Source of the DNA: UBA2588 sp002339805
GTDB taxonomy: Bacteria > Chloroflexota > Dehalococcoidia > Lucifugimonadales > UBA3495
Direction: 5' to 3'
DNA: 64,000 bases
Assembly: GCA_045562555.1 (NCBI GenBank)
Contig: JBJKVO010000015.1
Coordinates: forward strand, 434,001 to 498,000
Below the pieces are notes generated by a model. That model did not search any database, had not been told where the DNA came from, and saw only the letters and a list, made by a program, of their open reading frames with translations. This document shows positions 8,838-18,364 of this stretch, piece by piece. Each line of letters begins with the position of its first letter. The stretch's first letter is position 1. The position numbers and the translations under genes are program-made.

Positions 8838-9866
8838 TTAGTTACTTATCTCTCTAACGGCTGAAGATGCTCCAGGTCCAAACTGTGCAACCTTATCTAT
8901 GAGATCCCAGTTTTGTTTGAACCAATCTACCGTATTAGAGATTCCTTCTGTGAATTCTGTGTGAGGTTGGTATCCTATCAAGTTATTGGCTTTATCTATG
9001 GATGCTAAAAGACGGGATTTAGTGTCCCAATTTCTTCTCTTGGCGAAAGTTATACCTGCTGTATTACCTGTTAATTCATTAATCAAATTTGCCAGATCAA
9101 TAATTTGAGTTTCCTTTCCTGACGCAAGATTAAATTCTTCTCCAATTGCTTCTTCATGAATCCCTGATGCTAGAAGCCCATTTGCAATGTCAGTTACATA
9201 TGTGAAATCGCGGGTCTCCTCTCCGTTGCCGGTTATAGGAAGAGGTAAACCTTTTAGAGCCCAGTAAATGAAATTAGGTATGACGTTATGGTATTGTCCT
9301 GGAATTTCTCCAGGTCCATAAGAATTAAAAAATCTCGGCTTAACGATTTTTAATTGATGATGGTTGAAATAATAATTACAATACAATTCACCGAGCATTT
9401 TTGTAATTTGGTACGGTGAGCTTAAATGCATAGACATAAAAGATTCGGTCAGTGGTAGAGGCGAATCGCTCCCATAGATTGAGCATCCAGATGAAGCATA
9501 TATAAATCTATCTATCCCTGTTAAAGTTGAATATTCCAGCAACTTTAAAGTTCCTTTGCCATTGATGTCCAGATCCCATTCTGGGTGGTCTACAGAATTT
9601 TGGTTCGCAAAGAGCGCTGCTAGATGAAATATCACATCTGGTTTTTCATTAAATACTCTCTTGAGAATAACTTCGTCTAATATGTCCCCATTTACGAAAA
9701 GTAGATTAGAAGTGGATGGTAAATTCCAGCTTTGCCCTGAAGATAGGTTGTCGAGCACAATAACTTCTGCACCTTGATCAAGTAGTGCTTTTGTTAAATT
9801 GGAGCCTATTGCGCCAGCTCCTCCGGTTACTAAAATTCTCTTATTTTTGTATTCTGGATAGTTCAT
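8838..9866 (-). CDS. NAD-dependent sugar epimerase/dehydratase (extended SDR)
   Basis: 342 aa. Rossmann motif GGAGAIGSNL near residue 16, cofactor-discriminating VLDNLSSG, and the catalytic Tyr-Lys in SPYQITK. FFNSYGPGE and TRDFTYVTDIA are typical of the UDP-glucose 4-epimerase/UDP-sugar epimerase group. Its substrate cannot be assigned. Two related SDRs are at 19554 and 57732. A 9-nt gap separates it from wecB. Confidence 0.85.
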   Translation of the reverse strand: MNYPEYKNKRILVTGGAGAIGSNLTKALLDQGAEVIVLDNLSSGQSWNLPSTSNLLFVNGDILDEVILKRVFNEKPDVIFHLAALFANQNSVDHPEWDLDINGKGTLKLLEYSTLTGIDRFIYASSGCSIYGSDSPLPLTESFMSMHLSSPYQITKMLGELYCNYYFNHHQLKIVKPRFFNSYGPGEIPGQYHNVIPNFIYWALKGLPLPITGNGEETRDFTYVTDIANGLLASGIHEEAIGEEFNLASGKETQIIDLANLINELTGNTAGITFAKRRNWDTKSRLLASIDKANNLIGYQPHTEFTEGISNTVDWFKQNWDLIDKVAQFGPGASSAVREISN

Positions 9867-9885
9867 AATAATCCCTTGCAGATTG

Positions 9886-11109
9886 TCATTTTACTAAGGT
9901 AGCAAAAAGTTCTTGATATTTGATAGTAGCGTTAGATACATTCAAATGGTTTTTTATATAATTTAAGCCATTTTTGCCTAATTCCTCTCTCAGATCATCA
10001 TTGTCAACGAGCCGAATTACTGATTCTGCTAATTGACTATGGTTCTCAGGAGATATGTTTATTCCGCATTTTATTTTCTCAACTAACTTAGGTGCATCTC
10101 CAGATGATTCCATAGAACATATTACAGGTATTCCAGATGCCATTATGGAGTATATTTTTGAAGGGACGACAGGGGTTTTCACTACAGACTTTAAAGTAGC
10201 TAGTCCAAGTTTAGAATTTGTCAAAATAGTCTCATATTCATTACGCGGTAGCATGGGCAATAGTTTTATATTATATAGCTGAAAGTCTTCTATTGAGTTA
10301 CAAAGATATTCTTTTTGGGCACCATCTCCTACAATCACCCATACAATGTCAGTACGAGCAATGGTTAATTTAGCCGCATTGATAATTATGTCTAAGTCTT
10401 GAGAGTGACCTAATACTCCACCAAATGTAATTAAATTAGAACCGAGGAGAGAGTGTTTATTTAATGTTTCATTGACTGTATTGTGACGAATACTATCAGG
10501 TAAATTAACCCAGTTTTCTATTATGGTTATTTTGTCCTTGGATGCTCCGTGAAATTGTACATGCTCAAGATTCCCTTCGGACATTACGGTGATGTGGTCT
10601 GAATGTTGATAACAAAATACTTCTAGATTTTTGAAAATTTGTATAAGTGAAGGGTTTTTTAACATCCCGAGGTCAATAATGCTTTGAGGTACAAGGTCTT
10701 GTATGTTGAGCACTACTTTGGTTCCTTTGAGTCTACTATTAAGTATTCCGGCTAAGCATAATGGTAAAGGAGGGGAATATACTAAACACACATCATGCTT
10801 TTTTATAAACAATGATACTAATGATAGAGCAATAGATACCCAAATTTGCCATAATCCTCGGCCTATCCTGAATATCCCTTCAAACCTAGGGCATCTTATT
10901 CTATGGATTGTGAGGCCATTGATTCTTTCTGTAGCCCACATTTTTTTCTTGTACTTGTCTAAATTACCTGTTGCGTGATACTGAGGAATAGTGGTGAGTA
11001 CAGTCACTTTGTCCCCGTTTTCGGATAGATTGGTTGCTAAATCGTGGAACAAGTTGGCTGCCGAACCATTATCAGGAGGGAAATAGGCTGTTATTAATAG
11101 TATGTTCAC
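9886..11109 (-). CDS. Glycosyltransferase, GT4 family
   Basis: 407 aa GT-B protein. The N-terminus (ILLITAYFPPDNGSAANLFHDLA) carries the usual acceptor-domain GxGG-like loop, and the C-terminal domain has LITFGGVLG and PSKIYSIMASGIPVI, the donor-binding region. It is likely cytoplasmic and adds one sugar to the lipid-linked unit. The start is GTG, overlapping the upstream TGA (GTGA). Related to WbuB-type enzymes by appearance; donor unknown. Confidence 0.85.
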   Translation of the reverse strand: MNILLITAYFPPDNGSAANLFHDLATNLSENGDKVTVLTTIPQYHATGNLDKYKKKMWATERINGLTIHRIRCPRFEGIFRIGRGLWQIWVSIALSLVSLFIKKHDVCLVYSPPLPLCLAGILNSRLKGTKVVLNIQDLVPQSIIDLGMLKNPSLIQIFKNLEVFCYQHSDHITVMSEGNLEHVQFHGASKDKITIIENWVNLPDSIRHNTVNETLNKHSLLGSNLITFGGVLGHSQDLDIIINAAKLTIARTDIVWVIVGDGAQKEYLCNSIEDFQLYNIKLLPMLPRNEYETILTNSKLGLATLKSVVKTPVVPSKIYSIMASGIPVICSMESSGDAPKLVEKIKCGINISPENHSQLAESVIRLVDNDDLREELGKNGLNYIKNHLNVSNATIKYQELFATLVK

Positions 11110-13262
11110 TTGAGCAGTTTTTCGAATGATGACAACATTTGATTTTCGCCGGTTAGAATCGATGTTTCTATCGCAAAGCTTGTTAGGGTGGTGTTGATGG
11201 GATCTAAGGTAGTAGATTTATTGATATTTGAACGTGTGATGGCATTATAAAGGTAAGTGAGCTGGTTTCTATGTCCTCTGTCGGTGGATAGCCAACTGGA
11301 GATACTTTTGGTGGATGATTGTGAAGTCATAGTAGCTTTTTTGAAATTATCTATGGAAACAACGGTTCCTCCGCAATAGATTTCAATATGCTCTCGTCGA
11401 TGCCTTCGATTGCCTGATGTGACATAAGTAATATTAATGATAGAACCGGAGGTCATTTTCAAGTTGATAACGTAATCACCCGTAGAAGAGCCAACTTGGT
11501 AAGCGAATGCTGAGGACACTAAAGAATCAGTAAAAAATTGCGCGAGGTCAATAAAATGACAGATCTCTCCAATTATCCGGCCTCCTTGACTAGTCTGGTC
11601 TGCCCAACTATTTGGATTCAAATTACCAGCATTTACTATCATATTAATAGTGAGAGGAGTGTTAGAAGGAAGTTGTTTTTTAGCCCAGTTCGAAAACTTT
11701 GAAAAGCGCCTGTTAAAACCTACCATCAGAACGGGTTTATCATCTTCATTGAAAGATTCATGTAAGGTATTGATAGTTTTCAGTTCTTCTAAGTTTAATG
11801 CTAGGGGTTTTTCCACGAAAACGTGTTTTTTTGCTCGCAGGCATTCTTGCACTAAATAGGCGTGTGAATCATGTCTTGTTAAGATTATAGCTAGTTCTAT
11901 TTTGGGATTTTGAATTATTTCTGAATGGTTAGTACTGCTCGCTTCGAAGTTATATTTTTTCTGCATATGTCTCAATCGAGCACCATTAGGTGTGCAGATA
12001 CTACTTAACCGGAACGAGGAATTTTTCTTTAGTACCGGAAGGAAGGTGCCATTAGCGTATAATCCTGCTCCAATGACTCCGGTTGATAGAGCTGAGGAAT
12101 CAAATACTGAAGGTTTGCTTTGGTTTGGTTGTAGGGTTGCAGTATTATTCGAATGCTTTGTTGATGCCCCTTGGCTATCGTAATTCAAAACAATACCAAT
12201 GTGGTTATGGCGAGGACTTAATATTTCTTGGTAAGCTTTTAGAGAGTCATTAATGTTGTAATTGGCTGTTATTAGTTGCTCCACATCACATTGTTTACTA
12301 TCAAGGCATTCTAGGAATTCATTAATGTTTTCATAGGCCGTGGGGTGTGCGGTATTTTGATATGGGTTATCATCTCCCCAGGCTTTAGATACAGCAAACT
12401 GTAATTCTTTCTCATAAAATAACTGCCTCGGTATATTTAATCCGGTAAGACCGGTAGATATCACTTTCCCTCTAAGTTTGACGGCAAGAGCACTGGCTTC
12501 TATAGGTTCATTACTATTAGTTGAAGCAGTGATAATGATTGAATCTAGCCCTTCACCCTGTGTGTGAGACTGGACTAAATTTTGGAAATCATCATAACGA
12601 GTTGTGGTTATGATATCCGGGACTAAGGATTTGGCTAGTAATAGTTTGTCAGGGTCAAGATCTATAGCAATAACTTTACATTTATATGATGATAGAAGTT
12701 GGATGGTTATCAGCCCTATTAACCCAATTCCGATGACCCCGATCGTATTTTCGTTTTCCACCTTTGCCATTTTGATGGACTCTAACGCAATTCCTCCTAA
12801 TGCACAAAACGCTCCGGAATTGAAAGAGACACCTGAAGGTAGTAGAGCACACATATGTTCGGGCACTGAAACGTATTCTGAATGTGAAGCAAACCCAGAT
12901 CCGGTGCATGCGACCCTATCTCCGAGTTTAAATCCTGTAACAGCATTACCAATATCTTCAATTATTCCACTTGATGAATAACCTAATAGTATAGGATTTT
13001 CTAATCTGGCATTCACCTGCCTATAAGTTTCTGCTATCCCCTCAGTTTTGATGTTGTTGAATACCCTCCTGACGAGATCTGGTCTGTGTGTTGCTTTCCC
13101 AATTAAAGATCTGCGAGCTAGGTCAATCATTGTTTTTTCTGTGCCTACACTTACCACTGATGCTTCATTTTTAACTAAAATTTCGTTTGATTTCATCGTA
13201 GGTTTATCTATAGTCACCAGTGCCAATTGGCCAGTTTTGTATTCTTGTTGGACTGCTTTCAT
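11106..13262 (-). CDS. Fused zinc-type alcohol dehydrogenase and Gfo/Idh/MocA oxidoreductase
   Basis: 718 aa, two full dehydrogenase domains in one chain. Residues about 1-360 are an MDR/zinc alcohol-dehydrogenase fold with GVIGIGLIGLITIQLL and VIAIDLDPDKL. About 390-718 is a Gfo/Idh/MocA domain with GVIGAGLYANGTFLPVL, VFVEKPLALNLEEL (EKP motif) and EICHFIDLAQFF. Such bi-domain proteins occur in exopolysaccharide clusters, where they are thought to oxidise and reduce a sugar; the reaction is unproven. It overlaps the downstream glycosyltransferase by 4 nt and lies 7 nt after the next gene upstream. Confidence 0.85.
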   Translation of the reverse strand: MKAVQQEYKTGQLALVTIDKPTMKSNEILVKNEASVVSVGTEKTMIDLARRSLIGKATHRPDLVRRVFNNIKTEGIAETYRQVNARLENPILLGYSSSGIIEDIGNAVTGFKLGDRVACTGSGFASHSEYVSVPEHMCALLPSGVSFNSGAFCALGGIALESIKMAKVENENTIGVIGIGLIGLITIQLLSSYKCKVIAIDLDPDKLLLAKSLVPDIITTTRYDDFQNLVQSHTQGEGLDSIIITASTNSNEPIEASALAVKLRGKVISTGLTGLNIPRQLFYEKELQFAVSKAWGDDNPYQNTAHPTAYENINEFLECLDSKQCDVEQLITANYNINDSLKAYQEILSPRHNHIGIVLNYDSQGASTKHSNNTATLQPNQSKPSVFDSSALSTGVIGAGLYANGTFLPVLKKNSSFRLSSICTPNGARLRHMQKKYNFEASSTNHSEIIQNPKIELAIILTRHDSHAYLVQECLRAKKHVFVEKPLALNLEELKTINTLHESFNEDDKPVLMVGFNRRFSKFSNWAKKQLPSNTPLTINMIVNAGNLNPNSWADQTSQGGRIIGEICHFIDLAQFFTDSLVSSAFAYQVGSSTGDYVINLKMTSGSIINITYVTSGNRRHRREHIEIYCGGTVVSIDNFKKATMTSQSSTKSISSWLSTDRGHRNQLTYLYNAITRSNINKSTTLDPINTTLTSFAIETSILTGENQMLSSFEKLLK

Positions 13263-13269
13263 AATTGAA

Positions 13270-14316
13270 TTATTTTCTCTTAATTTCCCATAAGTGAGTT
13301 GTCATATGTTCTTTTTTTACGGAAATTCCTGTAGCTGCTAGGAATGAACTTGAGTTATATCCCGTTGGCAAAGAAATATTGGCGAACTGGAACAATTTGC
13401 TAGGGAGCATACTTTTGCCCCATTTTACTACATTGTCCCAATCTTGGCCGTTGCTACTAATAACCAGAGATGCTGATTTGCTTTTATTTACACTACTAGG
13501 TTCTACTGCAGAAGAGAAACATAAAATGTTAGAAATATTGCATGCAGACAGAGAAGAGCTTGGCATGGGGCTTAAAGGATTCAAAGAACCATCTTGATCT
13601 ATGAGGTATATGTGGTTAGCTTCAAATGGTGTATCAGATGCGAAATACAATCCTTCGGGGCGAGGAATCCCAGCGACGCAACGTATTTGCTGCTTACCTT
13701 GGAATACAATTTTTAGATTATCCATGTTTTCATCTGCAGTCATGATCAAGCATTCGTTGTGCTCGTCTCCTGTAAAAATCCAGAAGGAGTTTATGTATTG
13801 ATCCCAAATTATGTTATGAATATGGCGTATGGTCGACTTAGGGAATGTATATGCTATTGACCAAGACTCACCTAAATCGTAAGAAGCATAAATGTTAACA
13901 GGGTCTCTAGCCGGATTAGAAAAGTACTCTCCCCAAAAAATGTGTCCTTCTGGATTAGTTGTTAATGATAATGGTCTAGTTCCTCTGGTGATGCTAAATA
14001 TTTTTCTGAAGGCTCTCGAATCGGCTGGAAGCTTTACGAGAGCTTTATCTATGATTCCAATCAATTCGTTATTGCCTAGTGCGGTTAAATGGTGGAATCC
14101 AGATCTTTTAATTCGAGCTAATGTTTTAGAATATTCGCAAGCTCTCTGACTTAAGTTTGGGTTATACCTACCAATAAGATTCCATTGTTCACTTATGGAT
14201 GCAGTGTCATAAGAATATACGTTGTAACCACGAGCGGCATACAGTTTTGTATTGTCCCACATCAAGGCTTTAATGTTAGGAAATCTCGCGGAATGATGGA
14301 TTGTATGGTTTAGCAT
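13270..14316 (-). CDS. Beta-propeller-like protein of unknown function (BNR/sialidase-type repeats)
   Basis: 348 aa, with no signal peptide or membrane segment seen. It has repeated Trp/Tyr and Asp-Gly blocks such as YASYDLGESWSIAY, ISSNGQDWDNV and LYFASDTPF, reminiscent of BNR/Asp-box repeats of sialidase-like propellers. No sialidase catalytic set is evident. An earlier in-frame start (14358) would overlap the carbamoyltransferase by 35 nt, so I prefer the ATG at 14316, 7 nt after that gene's stop. Its position inside a glycan operon suggests a carbohydrate-handling role, but no function can be given. Confidence 0.6.
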   Translation of the reverse strand: MLNHTIHHSARFPNIKALMWDNTKLYAARGYNVYSYDTASISEQWNLIGRYNPNLSQRACEYSKTLARIKRSGFHHLTALGNNELIGIIDKALVKLPADSRAFRKIFSITRGTRPLSLTTNPEGHIFWGEYFSNPARDPVNIYASYDLGESWSIAYTFPKSTIRHIHNIIWDQYINSFWIFTGDEHNECLIMTADENMDNLKIVFQGKQQIRCVAGIPRPEGLYFASDTPFEANHIYLIDQDGSLNPLSPMPSSSLSACNISNILCFSSAVEPSSVNKSKSASLVISSNGQDWDNVVKWGKSMLPSKLFQFANISLPTGYNSSSFLAATGISVKKEHMTTHLWEIKRK

Positions 14317-14323
14317 GAGATTC

Positions 14324-16075
14324 TTAACGAAGAATGAAATCTCCGAGAACCAATACATCCATGTTAGTCCTCAAGAAGCATTCTAGCGCTTCAGAAGGAG
14401 TGCATACAATGGGTTCATTTTCATTAAATGACGTATTTAATATTACTGGTACACCAGTAATATTGTTGAATTCGTTGATCAAATTCCAGTATCTAGGATT
14501 TGAGTCCTTAGATACTGTCTGGATTCTGCTAGTACCATCAATGTGCACAACTGCAGGCAGGAGATCTTTTTTGTCAGGTTTAACGTTTGCATTCACTAGC
14601 ATGTAAGGAGACGGTCTATCAGTATCAAAATATTCTGATACGGATTCTTCTAGTATTGAAGGAGCAAATGGCCGGAATGTTTCTCTTAGTTTAATCCGTT
14701 CATTCAGGATTTCTCTCATGTCATGTCTCCTAGGATCTGCAATTATGCTTCGATTACCTAATGCACGGGGGCCAAATTCTGTTTTACCTTGGAACCATCC
14801 TATTATTTTGCCCTCTGAAATGTCTTTGGCAGTGATTTGGCATAGCCTGTTAGTGTCAGTGAATTCTGTGACAGATTTGCCCGACTGAGCTATTTCCAGA
14901 GTGTAAGCTTCTAAAACTTCAGCAATTTGGTTTCTGTCATAGGAAGGCCCCCAGTATGCATGCTCCATAGGTTGTACCCTGGGATTGTCGAGAACATCAT
15001 GCCAAACGTATAGTGCAGATCCTAGAGAAGTTCCTCCATCCCAAGCAGCTGGTTGAATATATAGTTCTTCAAAAGGAGTGTTATCTAAAATCTTCGAATT
15101 CATAGTGCAATTTAGAGCTACCCCTCCAGCCATCGTTAATTTTTTCAAGCCGGTTTTTTTGTGTAGTTTGTTTAGCATGTCGAAAACTACTTCTTCCAGA
15201 CGCCTTTGCAACGAAGCTGCTATGCCGTAATAAAATTCAGTCATAGGCTCATCGTATTGACGTACTGGCTGGCCTAAAGCTTGAATTAAATTAGGTGAAT
15301 AGAGGCTATCTACTATAGGTTCTCCTTCCAGCCATTGCATGCTATTCACATTTTTATGGTGAGTGAAGTAATTAAGATCCATTTTGAATCCAATCTGCCT
15401 TGGATCTGTAGTGATTAGACTTCTGAAGAAGTCCATTCTATTTGGTGTGGCATAAGCTGCTAGAGCCATAGTTTTATATTCATCGCCAAACTTAGGTAAT
15501 CCCAAGTATTGAGTAATAGCTGTATATAAAATTCCAAGAGAATGGGGAAATTTGACTGCTCCATCTATATGTAATTTATTGCCTCTACCAACACCCCACA
15601 TAGCGCTTACAAAATCTCCAAATCCGTCAACAGAAAAGACAGCAGATTCCTCGTAAGGAGAAGCATAAAAAGCACTAGCAATATGAGCTTTATGATGCTC
15701 TACTTTGTGTAGTTTAGGCTGAAAATTTGTGTTAACTGTGTTTAAACTTTGCTGTAACTCATCTTGTAAGTTGAGTACTTTGCTGTTGGCTTTTAAACGA
15801 TCTACTACTCCTGATACATTAGGTCGGTTTAGTAATGTAAAAAGCACTTTTTCCCAAAAATGGGCTTTAGGATTCCTGCAAATAGCTATGTGTTGTAAGT
15901 CTTGAGCGCCATAATTTGAAGAATCAACACAGAATTTGACTCCATGGTAAGGGAACCCTGCAGAGTGTTTTATTCGGGTAAATCTTTCTTCTTCTACAGC
16001 TGCAGTAAGTTCTCCATTGGTCAAAATTGCAGCCGAGGCGTCAGCATTGTATGCATTTAATCCTAAAATTAACAT
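14324..16075 (-). CDS. Carbamoyltransferase (NodU/CmcH/TobZ family)
   Basis: 583 aa, the full family length. The N-terminal Kae1-like domain begins LILGLNAYNADASAAIL with EEERFTRIKH and HHKAHIASAF; the C-terminal YrdC-like part has GWFQGKTEFGPRALGNR. The family makes carbamoyl-adenylate from carbamoyl phosphate and ATP, then carbamoylates a hydroxyl, here presumably on a sugar of the surface glycan. It sits 5 nt after a GT4 gene and is followed by the propeller-like gene. Confidence 0.93.
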   Translation of the reverse strand: MLILGLNAYNADASAAILTNGELTAAVEEERFTRIKHSAGFPYHGVKFCVDSSNYGAQDLQHIAICRNPKAHFWEKVLFTLLNRPNVSGVVDRLKANSKVLNLQDELQQSLNTVNTNFQPKLHKVEHHKAHIASAFYASPYEESAVFSVDGFGDFVSAMWGVGRGNKLHIDGAVKFPHSLGILYTAITQYLGLPKFGDEYKTMALAAYATPNRMDFFRSLITTDPRQIGFKMDLNYFTHHKNVNSMQWLEGEPIVDSLYSPNLIQALGQPVRQYDEPMTEFYYGIAASLQRRLEEVVFDMLNKLHKKTGLKKLTMAGGVALNCTMNSKILDNTPFEELYIQPAAWDGGTSLGSALYVWHDVLDNPRVQPMEHAYWGPSYDRNQIAEVLEAYTLEIAQSGKSVTEFTDTNRLCQITAKDISEGKIIGWFQGKTEFGPRALGNRSIIADPRRHDMREILNERIKLRETFRPFAPSILEESVSEYFDTDRPSPYMLVNANVKPDKKDLLPAVVHIDGTSRIQTVSKDSNPRYWNLINEFNNITGVPVILNTSFNENEPIVCTPSEALECFLRTNMDVLVLGDFILR

Positions 16076-16080
16076 TTCAA

Positions 16081-17250
16081 TTATCTGCCAAGCGTATTAT
16101 TTTGGAGTAGTTCATCATATATAGATTCTATGGTACCAGTGAGCAATTGAGAATCGAATTTAGTTTTTACCCACTTTCGACCATTATTTCTCATTTTGAG
16201 TCTTAGATTAGGATCGTCAATCAAATTAATTATGGATTGGCCTAAAAAGTCAGGATTATCCATTGGGATTACAAGACCTGTATATCCATGCACTACCTCT
16301 TCTGGATTACCTCCCACATTAGTTGCTATAACAGGGGTTCCGCAGCTCATAGATTCTAGAGGGACGAGAGGACCAGCGTCTGTAATAGAAGGCTGAACTA
16401 TTAAATCTATGGAGTTTAGTAGTTTGGGTATATTATCTTGGTATCCTGTGAATGTGACCTGGGTATTTAATTTAAACTTGGTTATTAATTTTCTTAATTC
16501 TTCTTCGTACAAAGATTGATTATCAGGACAGTCTCCAATAATTAGAAAATGAATATTCACACGAGATTGTTGCACATAATTGGCTGCCTGAATAAATAAC
16601 TCGTGCCCTTTTCGCGGATCTAATGCACTAATCATGCTAACTACATATGAATCTTCTGGTATACCGAATAAACGGTGTGCATACTTGGTTTTTTTAGTGG
16701 GTTTGAATACATCTGTATTGATACCGTTATATACGGTTATGATTTTTTTTTCGTCTACGCCTGAATCTTTTAGTTTTTCCGACACAGCGTTTGACACAGC
16801 GATGACACGAGTGCAAGAACCATTAATAATTTGAGCAAATAGAGCGCTAAATATTGATTTAGCGAATCCTAGTCCATGTACATGAACAATGTGAATAGTT
16901 CCTGTAAGTCTGGCTGCCAACAATGTGCTGAAACATATTTCATTGTTTGAATGGATTAGATCGATGTTGTTTTTTTTAATAAATTTACATAGAGAGAAGA
17001 CTTTTAATGGAAAATTGATAACAGTGGATAAAAACTCCATAAGATTTTTCGGACGGCTAATGTTATATATATCTGGAGAATACCTGAAGATTACATTTGG
17101 AGACATGGGATGATTGGGTAATGGGCTACCCAAGATCAATTCATACTTTTTATAAGGTAATCCTGCTAAGATTGTATTTCCCACGTGTTGAGGACCACCA
17201 GAATCTTTACTAGGATCAGCAAATAATATTTTAGGTTTGGGTGTAGTCAT
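16081..17250 (-). CDS. Glycosyltransferase, GT4 family
   Basis: 389 aa GT-B enzyme. PSKDSGGPQHVGNTI at the N-terminus is the loop typical of GT4; GIPEDSYVVSMISALDPRKGHELFIQA and PLVPLESMSCGTPVIATNVGGNPEEV form the donor domain with the E-x7-E motif. An upstream in-frame ATG (17346) would overlap wecB2 by 95 nt, so I choose 17250, one base after the upstream TGA. Sugar specificity is unknown. Confidence 0.87.
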   Translation of the reverse strand: MTTPKPKILFADPSKDSGGPQHVGNTILAGLPYKKYELILGSPLPNHPMSPNVIFRYSPDIYNISRPKNLMEFLSTVINFPLKVFSLCKFIKKNNIDLIHSNNEICFSTLLAARLTGTIHIVHVHGLGFAKSIFSALFAQIINGSCTRVIAVSNAVSEKLKDSGVDEKKIITVYNGINTDVFKPTKKTKYAHRLFGIPEDSYVVSMISALDPRKGHELFIQAANYVQQSRVNIHFLIIGDCPDNQSLYEEELRKLITKFKLNTQVTFTGYQDNIPKLLNSIDLIVQPSITDAGPLVPLESMSCGTPVIATNVGGNPEEVVHGYTGLVIPMDNPDFLGQSIINLIDDPNLRLKMRNNGRKWVKTKFDSQLLTGTIESIYDELLQNNTLGR

Positions 17251-17251
17251 A

Positions 17252-18364
17252 TCACTTAAGTAGGATATCCACGATTCTTTGGGAGGTTTGACCATCCCAT
17301 AAATCTGGGATAATCGAATCTTTCGAGTGTGCTGCGTCAATTGCATCTCTTATAAGTTCGGTCAATCCGAATGACCCCGGATTGATTAAAGTATTTGTAC
17401 CCTTACTGACGGTTATAGGTCTTTCTGTAGTGCTTCTTAGAGTGATGCAAGTAGTTTTAAGATATGTGGTTTCTTCTTGAATTCCTCCAGAGTCTGTGAT
17501 CACGGCATTAGCATTTTTCAACAGGCATAAAAAATCAATATAGCCTAACGGTTGTATACAAATCATGTTATTTGAATTTATGTTCTTTATAATACTGCGA
17601 ATTCTACCTTCCGCTCTGGGATGGACTGGGAATATTATAGGATTTACGGAAGGTAAGTTTGATACTGCACCTAGTAATGTTACTAGAGATTCATCATCAT
17701 CCACATTAGAAGGTCGATGTAATGTCAAAATGTTATACGGTATTATTTTCTCACTTCCTTGGGATTGTAAATTTAAATTTTGCAGGATTAGTGATTGATC
17801 AATCTTTCTCATGGATGATATGAGGGTATCAATCATGATATTGCCAACAAAATAAATATGGTCTTTTTTAATGTTTTCATCTATTAAATTAGAGCTTGCA
17901 TCTTCTGATGGTGTAAATAAATAAGATGAAATGTTATCAGTGATGATGCGATTGATTTCTTCTGGCATCGTGTAATCACGGGATCTTAAACCAGCTTCTA
18001 CATGGGCAACTGGTATGGACAGTTTGGATCCCGCTAAAGCCCCTGCTAAAGTGGAATTAGTGTCCCCATAGACGATTATACTATCGGGCTTGAATTCGTT
18101 GATAGGTTTTTCGATTCGGATAAGCATTTCCGATAATTGTTGGAGTCCGTTACCTCCGGAAACTTCCAGATTGATGTCAGGCATTGGCAAGTTTAGTTCG
18201 TTAAAAAAAATTCCTGACATGTTGCTGTCAAAATGCTGACCAGTATGAATCAAGAGCTGCTCACATGGGTTAGGTTGATTTTTGAGAGCTTTTATTAATG
18301 GTGCAGCTTTTATGAAATTAGGCCTAGCTCCAACTATATGTAAAATCTTGTTATTGTTGGCCAT
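17252..18364 (-). CDS. wecB: UDP-N-acetylglucosamine 2-epimerase, second copy
   Basis: 370 aa, same family as the gene at 7692 but clearly diverged (HIVGARPNFIKAAPLI, HVEAGLRSRDYTMPEEINR, LHRPSNVDDDE, ITDSGGIQEETTYL). The TLHRPSNVD segment is the form seen in some O-antigen epimerases that act on UDP-QuiNAc- or FucNAc-type sugars, so the substrate may differ. The start is ambiguous: the ATG at 18379 directly abuts GGAGG, while 18364 gives the usual family N-terminus. It overlaps the upstream broken glycosyltransferase by 14 nt. Confidence 0.85.
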   Translation of the reverse strand: MANNNKILHIVGARPNFIKAAPLIKALKNQPNPCEQLLIHTGQHFDSNMSGIFFNELNLPMPDINLEVSGGNGLQQLSEMLIRIEKPINEFKPDSIIVYGDTNSTLAGALAGSKLSIPVAHVEAGLRSRDYTMPEEINRIITDNISSYLFTPSEDASSNLIDENIKKDHIYFVGNIMIDTLISSMRKIDQSLILQNLNLQSQGSEKIIPYNILTLHRPSNVDDDESLVTLLGAVSNLPSVNPIIFPVHPRAEGRIRSIIKNINSNNMICIQPLGYIDFLCLLKNANAVITDSGGIQEETTYLKTTCITLRSTTERPITVSKGTNTLINPGSFGLTELIRDAIDAAHSKDSIIPDLWDGQTSQRIVDILLK

